A DNA stretch of 56,067 bases from an uncultured Eubacteriales bacterium. Its GTDB lineage: Bacteria; Bacillota; Clostridia; Oscillospirales; Acutalibacteraceae. Each line of letters starts with the position of its first letter. Position 1 is the first letter of the stretch. Shown one piece after another: positions 16,776 through 25,017 of the stretch. Location of the stretch: assembly GCA_934667845.1 (NCBI GenBank), contig CAKUMQ010000013.1, forward strand, positions 1 through 56,067. The letters are read 5' to 3'. The notes under the pieces are model-generated. The model searched no databases. It was not told where the DNA came from and was given only the letters and a program-made list of their open reading frames with translations. A program made the translations under genes and the position numbers.

Positions 16776-18187
16776 TCATCGACTATATCGGCGTCAAGGA
16801 GATCGACGGCTCGCTTGTGGTCATTGACGGCATCAAAAACGCCACGTTTGAAGAGACCGTCACGATCCGTCTGGACAACGGCACCGAACGGACCGGGCGC
16901 ATCGTGCTTTTAGAGCAGGATCGCGCCGTTATTCAGGTGTTTGAGGGCACCAACGGCATTTCGCTGGACAATACCCGCACCCGGTTAAAGGGCAAGCCGG
17001 TCGAGCTGCCGCTTTCGCCCGAGCTGCTCGGGCGCACCTTTGACGGTGCCGGACGCCCGATCGACGGCATGGGGCCGCTGTATCCGCTGGTCAGCCGCGA
17101 CGTCAACGGCAGCGCCATCAACCCCGTCTCCCGCATCTACCCCCGCAATTTCATCTCCACCGGCATCTCCTCCATCGACTGCATGTGCACGCTGATCCGC
17201 GGTCAGAAGCTGCCGATCTTCTCCGGCTCCGGCATGAGCCATAACGAGCTTGCCGCCCAGATCGTGCGGCAGGCGAAGATCGCCGGCGACGACCGCAAGG
17301 ATTTTGCCGTCGTGTTTGCCGCCATGGGCGTAAAAAATGACGTGGCGGATTATTTCCGCCGCAGCTTTGCGGAAAGCGGCGTCCTCGGCCGCGTGGCAAT
17401 GTTTCTGAATCTGTCGAATGACCCGATCGTGGAACGCATTCTGACTCCCCGCTGCGCGCTGACTGCGGCGGAATACCTTGCCTTCGACTGCGGCATGCAC
17501 ATTCTGGTCATTATGACCGATATGACCTCCTATGCCGAGGCGTGCCGCGAGCTGTCCTCCTCCAAGGGCGAAATTCCCGGCAGAAAGGGCTATCCCGGCT
17601 ATCTCTACTCCGATCTGGCGTCGCTGTATGAGCGCGCGGGTATGATCAAGGGGTCGAAAGGCTCGGTCACGCAGCTGCCGATCCTGACCATGCCCAATGA
17701 CGACATCACACACCCCGTTCCCGACCTGACCGGCTATATCACCGAGGGACAGATCGTACTGGATCGCAGTCTGGAAGCCGCCGGTATCTATCCGCCGGTG
17801 TCCGTGCTGCCCTCCCTCTCCCGACTGATGAAGGACGGCATCGGCGAGGGCTTTACCCGCGAGGATCACGCCGCCGTGTCCAATCAGCTGTTCTCCTGCT
17901 ACGCCCGCGTGCAGGAGGCGCGCTCCCTTGCCTCGGTCATCGGCGAGGAAGAGCTGTCGGAAAACGATAAGCGGCTGCTCACATTCGGGCGGCTGTTTGA
18001 CTCCTGCTTTATCAACCAGAGCCGCACGGTCAGCCGCTCCATTGACCAGACGCTGGATCTGGGCTGGCGGCTTTTGTCCACCCTCCCGCGTGAGGAGCTG
18101 GATCGCGTGGACGATAAGACGCTCAATGCCCATTATCGTCCCGAACCGTTTACCGATGAGACCCACGAATCTGCGGCACAAAAATAA
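16772..18187 (+). CDS. ntpB: V-type ATP synthase subunit B
   Basis: A 471-residue non-catalytic nucleotide-binding-fold subunit. Where subunit A has a Walker A motif, this protein has I-F-S-G-S-G-M-S-H-N-E-L-A-A-Q, the normal B-subunit sequence. The closely conserved block G-R-K-G-Y-P-G-Y-L-Y-S-D-L-A-S-L-Y-E-R-A-G supports the call. It overlaps ntpA by 4 bp, so translation is coupled, helping the 3:3 stoichiometry. Confidence 0.97.
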   Translation: MIIDYIGVKEIDGSLVVIDGIKNATFEETVTIRLDNGTERTGRIVLLEQDRAVIQVFEGTNGISLDNTRTRLKGKPVELPLSPELLGRTFDGAGRPIDGMGPLYPLVSRDVNGSAINPVSRIYPRNFISTGISSIDCMCTLIRGQKLPIFSGSGMSHNELAAQIVRQAKIAGDDRKDFAVVFAAMGVKNDVADYFRRSFAESGVLGRVAMFLNLSNDPIVERILTPRCALTAAEYLAFDCGMHILVIMTDMTSYAEACRELSSSKGEIPGRKGYPGYLYSDLASLYERAGMIKGSKGSVTQLPILTMPNDDITHPVPDLTGYITEGQIVLDRSLEAAGIYPPVSVLPSLSRLMKDGIGEGFTREDHAAVSNQLFSCYARVQEARSLASVIGEEELSENDKRLLTFGRLFDSCFINQSRTVSRSIDQTLDLGWRLLSTLPREELDRVDDKTLNAHYRPEPFTDETHESAAQK

Positions 18188-18220
18188 GCCGCGGCATTGC
18201 CGAAAGGGCGGTGAAACTCC

Positions 18221-18835
18221 ATGGCACTTGCGGTCGTCCCGACAAAGGGAAACCTGATCCAAACCAAAAAGACGCTGGCGCTCGCCAAGACCGGCTTCGA
18301 GCTGATGGATCGCAAGCGGAATATTCTGCTGCGGGAGATCATGCGGCTGGTCGACCGCGCCAAAACCATCCAGGGCGAGATCGACGGCTGTTACCGCAGC
18401 GCCTATCTTGCTTTGCAGCGCGCCAATATCATCCACGGCCTCTGCCGGGAGATCGCCGATGCCGTGCCGGTCGAAGAGGGACTAACCCTGACGGCGCGCA
18501 GCGTTATGGGTGTCGAGCTACCGACGGTGCGGCTGGAGAAACGCCCGCTTGAGCTGGTCTACGGGCTCGCAGACACCAGCTGCACCGTGGACGAGGCGTA
18601 TATCCAGTTCGACCGCGTCAAGCACCTGACGGCGGAGCTGGCGGAGGTGGAGACCAGCGTCTACCGTCTTGCCGCCGCGGTCGGCAAGACCCAGAAGCGC
18701 GCCAATGCCCTGCGCAACATCATCATTCCGCGCCTGACCGCCACCTCAAAGCAGATCACCGATTCTCTGGAGGAAAAGGAGCGCGAGGAATTTTCCCGGC
18801 TCAAACGGATCAAAGCCCAGGCGGACGCCAAGTGA
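18221..18835 (+). CDS. ntpD: V-type ATP synthase subunit D
   Basis: A 204-residue central stalk subunit made of long coiled-coil helices. The N-terminal segment V-P-T-K-G-N-L-I-Q-T-K-K-T-L-A-L-A and the C-terminal R-R/K-R-A-N-A-L-R-N-I-I-I-P-R-L family hallmark are both present. It is the last gene of the operon. No clear intrinsic terminator follows; only a short GC hairpin without a T run lies just after the stop. Confidence 0.95.
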   Translation: MALAVVPTKGNLIQTKKTLALAKTGFELMDRKRNILLREIMRLVDRAKTIQGEIDGCYRSAYLALQRANIIHGLCREIADAVPVEEGLTLTARSVMGVELPTVRLEKRPLELVYGLADTSCTVDEAYIQFDRVKHLTAELAEVETSVYRLAAAVGKTQKRANALRNIIIPRLTATSKQITDSLEEKEREEFSRLKRIKAQADAK

Positions 18836-18928
18836 GCCGCTTTCGGCTCCTGCCCCGCCGCCTCTCCGCCTAAAACCTCCGTGCACTCAGGAAAATGCGC
18901 ACAAAGGCAAAAAAATCTGCAAAACCGC

Positions 18929-18957
18929 TTGCTTTTTTCTGATTTTCAGTGTATAAT
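18929..18957 (+). promoter_or_regulatory. Promoter of the tRNA-Arg gene
   Basis: TTGCTT (18929-18934) and a perfect TATAAT (18952-18957) with a 17-bp spacer, about 35 bp before the mature tRNA. Confidence 0.85.
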
Positions 18958-18991
18958 AATGGTTGTTCCTGTGTACAGGAGCAACATATAC

Positions 18992-19068
18992 CCGCCCGTG
19001 GCGAAGCTGGATATCGCAGTGGATTCCGATTCCAAAGGCCGGGGGTTCGAATCCCTCCGGGCGGGCCA
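18992..19068 (+). tRNA. tRNA-Arg (anticodon CCG)
   Basis: The cloverleaf folds by eye. The acceptor arms CCGCCCG and CGGGCGG pair over 7 bp, the D stem is GCGA/TCGC, and the anticodon loop TTCCGAT has CCG at 19026-19028. The T arm has loop TTCGAAT, and CCA is encoded at 19066-19068. The top pair of the anticodon stem is a G-A mismatch; the other four pair. CCG reads the arginine codon CGG. Confidence 0.92.
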
Positions 19069-19072
19069 ATGA

Positions 19073-19119
19073 CAAAAGCCGCGAAAAGCCTTGATACATA
19101 AGGCTTTTCGCGGCTTTTG
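19073..19119 (+). terminator. Terminator of tRNA-Arg with a 20-bp perfect stem
   Basis: A perfect 20-bp inverted repeat (19073-19092 with 19100-19119) around a 7-nt loop starts 4 bp after the tRNA CCA. T-rich sequence follows on the plus strand. It is unusually long for a terminator stem. Confidence 0.88.
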
Positions 19120-19238
19120 CTTTTCTGCTTTCGCGGCGCGTATGTTCGGTAAATGCCGCAAAAAAGCGGTATTTTGCGTATTGCTGTAGGTCAAAAGGAA
19201 GGTCAGAATTTCGTTTTTGAGAGAAAAACGCCTTTGCA

Positions 19239-19273
19239 AAAAAGGACGCAGGCAAAAATCCCGCGTCCTTTTT
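19239..19273 (-). terminator. Terminator of the minus-strand glycan operon
   Basis: Arms AAAAAGGACGC (19239-19249) and GCGTCCTTTTT (19263-19273) form an 11-bp stem followed on the minus strand by further T residues. It lies about 115 bp after the last gene of the operon. The 19274-19387 gap between stop codon and terminator holds no convincing gene. Confidence 0.82.
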
Positions 19274-19387
19274 CCCTTTACTTCGTCTTCGCGATGGCTG
19301 CTCACCGGCGCCCTTGATCAGAGCGCCGATGCCTACACCCGCGGCGATCCGCAGCTTTGGGATATATTCCTCTCCCTGTGTCACCCG

Positions 19388-21142
19388 TTATGACGGGATG
19401 ACCCGGTTTTTGACCGCCGTCAGCGTCCAGCTTGCGGAGGCAGAAGCGGTGCTTGACACGCGGATGCTGTCCCCCGACTCCTGCAAGATCCTGCCCGTCG
19501 CCTGATTGACCAAACGATAGCTTCCGTCGCTTTGGCGGGACACCTTCCACTTCTGCGCGGCGGTCGTATCCGTCCAGTTCTGCACCAGCGTGCCGTTTTG
19601 ATCCTCCAGCGAAAGCCCGCTGGACAGTTTTATGATCCGGTATACGTTGCCGCCCAGATGGTAAAACCAGTAGTAGCTCTCCATCGCCGTCGTCAGATTC
19701 TGTCCGCGATAAAACGCGGTGCCCACATCGTCAGCCTGACCGACGCCCGGGCGTTTCACACCGAAGCTCTGACCGCTCGCGGCGTTTTTCACGGTGTAGG
19801 CGCCGTCCGCGAGCAGCCCGCCGGCATAAAAGGGCTTTACCGTACCGGTATTCCAGCTTTTCACCCGCTCGTAATACACATCGGTGCTGATCGCGCCGTT
19901 GACATCCCGCAGTTGCAGCCCCTTTCCGCTGGTACGGTACAGGTTTGGGTCGGGATCCAGACGGGACTGATAAAAGGCGTTCGCGGTGTCCATCTTCATC
20001 CAGCCGTTGCGTTCAAAGAGATCGTCCATAGAGCCGATGATCCAGAAACGCGGATCGTTCTCCGCAGCCGCCAAAAAGCAGAAATCCAGCATGGCCAGCG
20101 AACTGCGCCAGGAATCGGAATGTCCCCGGGGAGAATTCCAGTCCACCGAGGGCGTGATATACATAGAATCCTTTGACGCCATGGGGCCGTCCTGCGGCTC
20201 GATCTGCCACCCCCACTTATCCCGCTGACTGTCCTCGCCGGAAGCCCAGCGGAAGGTGAACTTTTTGGCATAGGTCGTAGCGGCGGAGGTGGCTGCGGCA
20301 TATTCCGCGGAGGTGCAGTACAGGATCATCAGCGGTTTTCCGTCCTTATACAAATACGCCGGGCTGTGGGCAGCCACCCCCGGTCCGGCATAATTGACCC
20401 ACACCGACCGGCACATCTGCTCCAGCGAGGCGGCATCGGTGGGATGCACCGCCACGGTATATTTCTTCCCGTTTTCATAACAGAGCCGCTCATAATCGGA
20501 GGCGGCGGCGCGCCAGCCGGAAAAGCCGTTGGTCAGATCCATCGCCAGCGCGTCGATCCCCGCGTCAAACGCCGCAGCGGCAACCGCCCGGCGGTGGACG
20601 GCATTGTTGCTGTCCATACAGGTATAGGTGCCGTTGATATTGACCCGTATCCCGTTCACAGAGGTGGTCTTCGCCAGATCCGCCCACCAAAACTCGGTGC
20701 TGCCGTTCCAGACGTTGAGCCAGGTCACGCGCACTGTCTTTTTCTGATAAAACGTGTCCTTGGTGTGGTCATACCCCACGCCGTATATCTTCGGGTCTCC
20801 GGCGGGCGCAGGAAAGCTCTCCTCGACCTCCGGAGCGGCTGTGGTGCCGGTAACGATCCAGTCGCCTTCAAACACGAAGTCCTTATCGTCGCCGGAAACA
20901 GCCGCCGCACGGGTGGTTGACCCGGTTGCGCGGGACGCCGCGGACGCGGCAGACGCAGTCGTGCCCGCCGGCAAAACGGTCGTTTCCCCGCCCCCGCTTT
21001 CGTCCACAGATTCCGACGGATACGACGCGTCCGCGCTGTCGGGCAGCGAGTCGACCGGCGGTTCACCTTTGGCACATCCCGCCGCCAACAGCAACACCGC
21101 GGACAGAATAAGCGCCGTCGTGGTTTTCAGCCATTGCATCAT
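19388..21142 (-). CDS. GH99/71-like lipoprotein with C-terminal ricin-type lectin domain
   Basis: A 584-residue exported protein. The lipoprotein signal ends at L-L-A-A-G-C (C23) and is followed by a Ser/Thr/Ala-rich linker to about residue 110. A (beta/alpha)8-type domain follows at about 115-390, with D-A-G-I-D-A-L-A-M-D near 192-202. From about 440 to 575 is a ricin B-like beta-trefoil (S-S-G-L-S-L-E-D-Q-N-G-T-L-V-Q-N-W). Where the related protein at 37101-38378 has N-E-x-x-E, as in GH99, this one has D-D-L-F-E (D373, D374, E377). It is a close paralogue of the protein at 52200-53945. It is the last gene of the minus-strand operon. The activity is inferred, possibly an endo-acting alpha-glycosidase, or only glycan binding. 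Confidence 0.72.
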   Translation of the reverse strand: MMQWLKTTTALILSAVLLLAAGCAKGEPPVDSLPDSADASYPSESVDESGGGETTVLPAGTTASAASAASRATGSTTRAAAVSGDDKDFVFEGDWIVTGTTAAPEVEESFPAPAGDPKIYGVGYDHTKDTFYQKKTVRVTWLNVWNGSTEFWWADLAKTTSVNGIRVNINGTYTCMDSNNAVHRRAVAAAAFDAGIDALAMDLTNGFSGWRAAASDYERLCYENGKKYTVAVHPTDAASLEQMCRSVWVNYAGPGVAAHSPAYLYKDGKPLMILYCTSAEYAAATSAATTYAKKFTFRWASGEDSQRDKWGWQIEPQDGPMASKDSMYITPSVDWNSPRGHSDSWRSSLAMLDFCFLAAAENDPRFWIIGSMDDLFERNGWMKMDTANAFYQSRLDPDPNLYRTSGKGLQLRDVNGAISTDVYYERVKSWNTGTVKPFYAGGLLADGAYTVKNAASGQSFGVKRPGVGQADDVGTAFYRGQNLTTAMESYYWFYHLGGNVYRIIKLSSGLSLEDQNGTLVQNWTDTTAAQKWKVSRQSDGSYRLVNQATGRILQESGDSIRVSSTASASASWTLTAVKNRVIPS

Positions 21143-21175
21143 GCCGTCTCCTCCTGTTTTCCCCGGTGCCGGGGG

Positions 21176-22795
21176 TCATCTGCGGAACACCAGCTGCCAG
21201 CTATGCTCCTTAAGCTCCGACATGGGAATTTTATAGGTATCCCCGACGGGATAAAGCTGAACCGCGCCCGCCTGATACCCGCCGTTCCCCAAAGAGACCA
21301 GCCGGTTGAGATCGGGATGAGTCTCCTGATGGCCGCGCACGCCCAGCAGCGTAAACCCATAGGACAGCTTATAGCAGCCCTCAGACGCCAACGCCCCGCT
21401 GCACGCCAGCTTTTGTACCGGAATGGTAAAATCCAGCGTCACATGGCTGTTTTCCGCCACGTCCACCGGAATAAAGCCCTGCTGCGGGGTCATCACCTGA
21501 CGGGCGCCGTCCACGTTGACCACGGCATCGCGGGCATAAGAGGGCAGGAACAGCGCGATCTTTCCCGCTTTCGGACGCCCTTTAAGCAGCAGCTCCACAT
21601 GGCCGTCGGCAGGATAGGTGGTGCGCAGCTCAACCGTGCAGTCCGGCAGGCGGATCTCCGCCGGATCGTACAGCGCTATATACAGCACGCCGTCCTTTTC
21701 CAGCGCTATACTCTTTGCCACCTCGGCAAGTCCCTCGCCGCCGCGCATGGTGCAGCACCAGGAAGCGTCGCGCCCGTCGCCCTGCACGGTCAGGAACAGG
21801 GTGCCGCTGCCCACGCAGTTATCACAGCCAAAGCCGCCGTTTTCCCGCTGGGCGTGGCACAGGGCATTGTAATAAATCCGCTGTGCCGTCTCCAGCCATT
21901 TCACTTCCTCGGTCAGGCGGAACAGCTCCATCGCCACGATGTAGGAATCCACTATGGCGCACGGCTCCGTCCACAGCGGACGGTTGAACCAGTTGTGGTT
22001 GGCGTAGTTCTCCGTCGTGCCCTTATCCAGATACATGGTATACAGGCGCACGGCAGTGTCCAGAAGCTCCGGACGGTGCACCGCCTCATAATACCAGAGA
22101 ATGCCCCGGATACCCGACAGGGTGGCATGCGTCTGCATAGACAGGTTCCAGAAATCAATGGCGGCAAACTCGCCCACCATCTCCTCCAAAAGCTCCGGCA
22201 GCTCCGGCAGCTTTAAGTCGCGGCACGCCATGCCCAGCGCATCCAGACACATATAGGCGCAGCCGATATCGGTGGAAAGATACCACCCCTCGATGCAGTC
22301 GCCGGTCAGACTGCCGTCGGGATTCCCCTCGAACACCCGGTACTCCGGGCGGATGGGATAGCGGTGATAGGCGCCCTTTAAGGGCAGATACAGGTTTTCG
22401 ATGATCCGCAGCGCCGCCGCGCGGGCTTCGGTGTCGCCGGTCAGGCGAGTATACTCCAGCAGCGCCCGCAAAAGCCAGTTGTGGCCGGAGATCTGCTGCT
22501 CGTCAAAGAAGCCCTCCGGCAGGATCTTGCCCAGATAGCCCTTTTCGTTGAAGCGGGCATACACCCCGCGGAAGATCTCCCGCATATAGGACGGCTCCCG
22601 GTGGGTCGCTTCCATCTGACGCACCAGCGCCAGCAGCACGCGTCCCTCCCAGTCGGCGGGCCAGTCGTATTCAATTGGCTGGTAGACCTTGTCCGGCTGA
22701 TAGATGTCGGATTCCAGCCGCATACAGTTGCGCAGCAGCCGGTGACCCAGTTCTCCGAGAACCGTCACGTTCTCCAATGTCACGCTGTTAAACAT
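21176..22795 (-). CDS. GH127-like beta-L-arabinofuranosidase family protein
   Basis: A 539-residue protein without a signal peptide, from the DUF1680/GH127 group of (alpha/alpha)6 zinc-dependent beta-L-arabinofuranosidases. The zinc/nucleophile set seems intact: E-P-C at 277-279 corresponds to the family E-T-C, and the C-C pair at 347-348 to the family C-C that supplies the nucleophile. The alignment around them (D-S-Y-I-V-A-M-E-L-F-R, then I-Y-Y-N-A-L, then W-C-C) keeps family spacing. It is somewhat shorter than GH127 enzymes of about 650 residues. It lies between two other glycosidase genes. Arabinose specificity is inferred from the family only. Confidence 0.78.
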   Translation of the reverse strand: MFNSVTLENVTVLGELGHRLLRNCMRLESDIYQPDKVYQPIEYDWPADWEGRVLLALVRQMEATHREPSYMREIFRGVYARFNEKGYLGKILPEGFFDEQQISGHNWLLRALLEYTRLTGDTEARAAALRIIENLYLPLKGAYHRYPIRPEYRVFEGNPDGSLTGDCIEGWYLSTDIGCAYMCLDALGMACRDLKLPELPELLEEMVGEFAAIDFWNLSMQTHATLSGIRGILWYYEAVHRPELLDTAVRLYTMYLDKGTTENYANHNWFNRPLWTEPCAIVDSYIVAMELFRLTEEVKWLETAQRIYYNALCHAQRENGGFGCDNCVGSGTLFLTVQGDGRDASWCCTMRGGEGLAEVAKSIALEKDGVLYIALYDPAEIRLPDCTVELRTTYPADGHVELLLKGRPKAGKIALFLPSYARDAVVNVDGARQVMTPQQGFIPVDVAENSHVTLDFTIPVQKLACSGALASEGCYKLSYGFTLLGVRGHQETHPDLNRLVSLGNGGYQAGAVQLYPVGDTYKIPMSELKEHSWQLVFRR

Positions 22796-22814
22796 ATGTC
22801 ACTACTTTCCGCGG

Positions 22815-23978
22815 TCAATCGTGCCGCATTGTCAGAATAAACTCGATCACAAACACCGCACTCCAGCCAAAGCAGCGCGCATTGATCCCCTGTTTTGCCT
22901 TGGAATCATAATTTTCATGAATGGTGTCGTCGGCATATACCCAGCCGAGGATCTCGTCGCGGATCCCCAGCGCCGTCTCCCGAAAGCCGTAGTCATACAG
23001 CCCCTTGGCGGCAAAATACGCCACATTGAGCCAGGTGGGGCCGCGCCAGTAATCGGTGCTGTAGGCGGGATCGTCATAGGCGACGGTCGGCATTCCCGGA
23101 TACAGCTTTTCCCTGTCCGCCGCCAGCGTATGCATGGCAGCCGCCCGCTTTGCATCGGCAATATGGACAAACAGCGGCATAAAGGAGGCAGGGGTCAGCG
23201 TCCGGTGCGGCGCGCCGACGCGGAAATCGTAATCGTAATAGCAGCGGTCTTTTTCGTCCCACAGCATACGGTTGACCGCCTCGGCGAGCGCCTCCTCCTT
23301 GCGGGCAAATTCACGCACATCCTCCGCAAAGCCCAGCCTGCCGGCAATATAGCTCATGGAGCGGTAAAACTGCACCATATAGCAGTTGAGGTCGATGGGA
23401 TAGAGGTATTCAATGCCGTCGTCCCACCGCACCGCGTTGTCCCAGCCGGACTCGAAGCGGATCTTCAGATCCCGGTCGTCTCCCTTGGCGACGGTGCTGT
23501 AAACATACAGGCCGTCCTCGGCATGATAGCGCGCCGAACGCAAAAAGGTCTCCTGACGGAGCAGACGGGTATAGGCGTAGCGCAGGAAAGCCGTGTCGGG
23601 ATACGCCTTATCCATGACCTCCACCGCCCACGGCCACACCGGCGGCTTGCCGTACTCGTCCTCGATCCGCTCCTCCTCCAAAAACACGACATCCGGCACT
23701 AAGCCGTTTGGCAGCTGGAACATAAACATTGCTTTAAACTGCTCCTGCGCCAGGATCGGGTCCCAGTGGCTTGCACCCATGGCATGAAACGCGCAGTCCC
23801 AGTTCCAGATGCCGTGGAAAAACGCCTTGGAGGGGCACATCGCCCGATAGGGATACCACGGCGTATGGGCGCCGCGGACAATATTGCCCTCCAGAATATC
23901 CGCCGCGCGCTTCAGCAGCGCCAGCTCTTCTTTGCTGACCCGCGCAGACAGCGCGTCCAGCCAATTGGCAACAGACAT
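22815..23978 (-). CDS. GH63/MGH-like (alpha/alpha)6 glycosidase
   Basis: A 387-residue cytosolic protein of the mannosylglycerate-hydrolase-like branch of GH63/trehalase-type barrels. The two likely catalytic acids stand in family-like contexts: D180 in E-S-G-W-D-N-A-V-R-W and E355 in I-H-E-N-Y-D. A further conserved block is G-I-W-N-W-D-C-A-F. ATG at 23976-23978 is chosen because GAGG lies 9 nt before it; the in-frame extension upstream has no binding site. The gene is 31 bp from the permease gene, in the same operon. Substrate is unknown; processing of an imported oligosaccharide fits the context. Confidence 0.78.
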   Translation of the reverse strand: MSVANWLDALSARVSKEELALLKRAADILEGNIVRGAHTPWYPYRAMCPSKAFFHGIWNWDCAFHAMGASHWDPILAQEQFKAMFMFQLPNGLVPDVVFLEEERIEDEYGKPPVWPWAVEVMDKAYPDTAFLRYAYTRLLRQETFLRSARYHAEDGLYVYSTVAKGDDRDLKIRFESGWDNAVRWDDGIEYLYPIDLNCYMVQFYRSMSYIAGRLGFAEDVREFARKEEALAEAVNRMLWDEKDRCYYDYDFRVGAPHRTLTPASFMPLFVHIADAKRAAAMHTLAADREKLYPGMPTVAYDDPAYSTDYWRGPTWLNVAYFAAKGLYDYGFRETALGIRDEILGWVYADDTIHENYDSKAKQGINARCFGWSAVFVIEFILTMRHD

Positions 23979-24009
23979 GATCGTTAACCTCACTTTACAT
24001 AAAACCGCA

Positions 24010-24999
24010 TCAGCCGACAATACCGGCGCGTGCCACGCCCTGTACAAAATACTTCTGCGCCACGCCGTAGAACGCCATCACCGGCAGCAGCAACAGCAGC
24101 GTTCCGGAGGATTTGAGCACCGGATAGTATGCCGAAGCGCCGAGATCGTTTTTCCCGTAGCCCACCAGTTCCTTGACCGCGTCGGTGATGGTATACAGGC
24201 TGGAATACGCTGAGGAAAAGCTGGGCTTGCCGATAAACAGCACTCGGGTATAGGTCACATCGTTATACTGCCACACGATGGAAAACAGGATCACCGTAAC
24301 GATCATGGTGACGGCGTTCGGCACCATGATGCGGAAGAAGATCCCCGGGCTGCGCGCGCCGTCAATGGTGCCCGCCTCCTCCAGCTCTATCGGCATATTC
24401 TTAAACGCCTGACGGAACAGATAGATAAATATCCCGTTTTTGATGCCCGTACAGGTGCCGCCCAGTATCCAGAAAGGAATATAGGTGTTCAGAAGATTCA
24501 GCGGCTCGCCGTGGATCGCCGTCGCCAGCCCCAGCGGGTCAAAAAAGCGGAACATGCGGAAATAGGGGATCTCAAAGAGGATCGGCGGGATCACCACGGA
24601 AAACAGCACCAATCCGAACAGAAAGTTCTTTCCCGGAAAATCGTGCCGGGCAAAACCGTAGCCCACCAGCATACAGGACAGCACCTGAATGAGGGTGGTG
24701 GTCAGCGTGATGATGCCGGTATTTTTCAGCGCTTCGCCGTAGTTGAGCGTCATTGCCGCCGCTTTCAGGTTGATCAGGGTAAAATGGCGGGGAATATACA
24801 GCACCGAATTGTCCGAGAGATCCCCCTTTTCCATCAGGGCGGTGAAGATCATGGTAATGACCGGATAGAGGATCACAAAGCAAAAGCCGAACAGGAATAT
24901 AAACTTGACGATACCGCCCGCCAGGCGCACGGATCTTCGCCCGGCTTTAACGGTGCGACGGTCACTCAGCAGGTTCTGTGCACGGGTTTTCAGTGTCAT
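24010..24999 (-). CDS. Carbohydrate ABC transporter permease (MalG type), second pair
   Basis: A 329-residue inner-membrane permease with six predicted membrane segments. The ABC coupling (EAA) loop reads E-E-A-G-T-I-D-G-A-R-S-P-G-I-F-F-R-I-M-V-P. It is the MalG-type partner of the permease at 25018-25917, 18 bp apart. With no ATPase gene nearby, the pair probably uses a shared MsmX-like ATPase (inference). N-terminal basic segment and length are typical. Confidence 0.88.
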   Translation of the reverse strand: MTLKTRAQNLLSDRRTVKAGRRSVRLAGGIVKFIFLFGFCFVILYPVITMIFTALMEKGDLSDNSVLYIPRHFTLINLKAAAMTLNYGEALKNTGIITLTTTLIQVLSCMLVGYGFARHDFPGKNFLFGLVLFSVVIPPILFEIPYFRMFRFFDPLGLATAIHGEPLNLLNTYIPFWILGGTCTGIKNGIFIYLFRQAFKNMPIELEEAGTIDGARSPGIFFRIMVPNAVTMIVTVILFSIVWQYNDVTYTRVLFIGKPSFSSAYSSLYTITDAVKELVGYGKNDLGASAYYPVLKSSGTLLLLLPVMAFYGVAQKYFVQGVARAGIVG

Positions 25000-25017
25000 G
25001 CGCTTCTTCCCCCTTTC

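Noticed and set aside
18836..18860. Short AGCCG/CGGCT hairpin after ntpD as the V-ATPase operon terminator
   Set aside because: The stem is only 5 bp and no T run follows; it is too weak to call.
19274..19387. A minus-strand reading frame with G-V-G-I-G-A-L-I-K-G-A after the last operon gene
   Set aside because: It runs through the terminator without a stop, has no clear start or binding site and no recognised homology; I treat the gap as non-coding.
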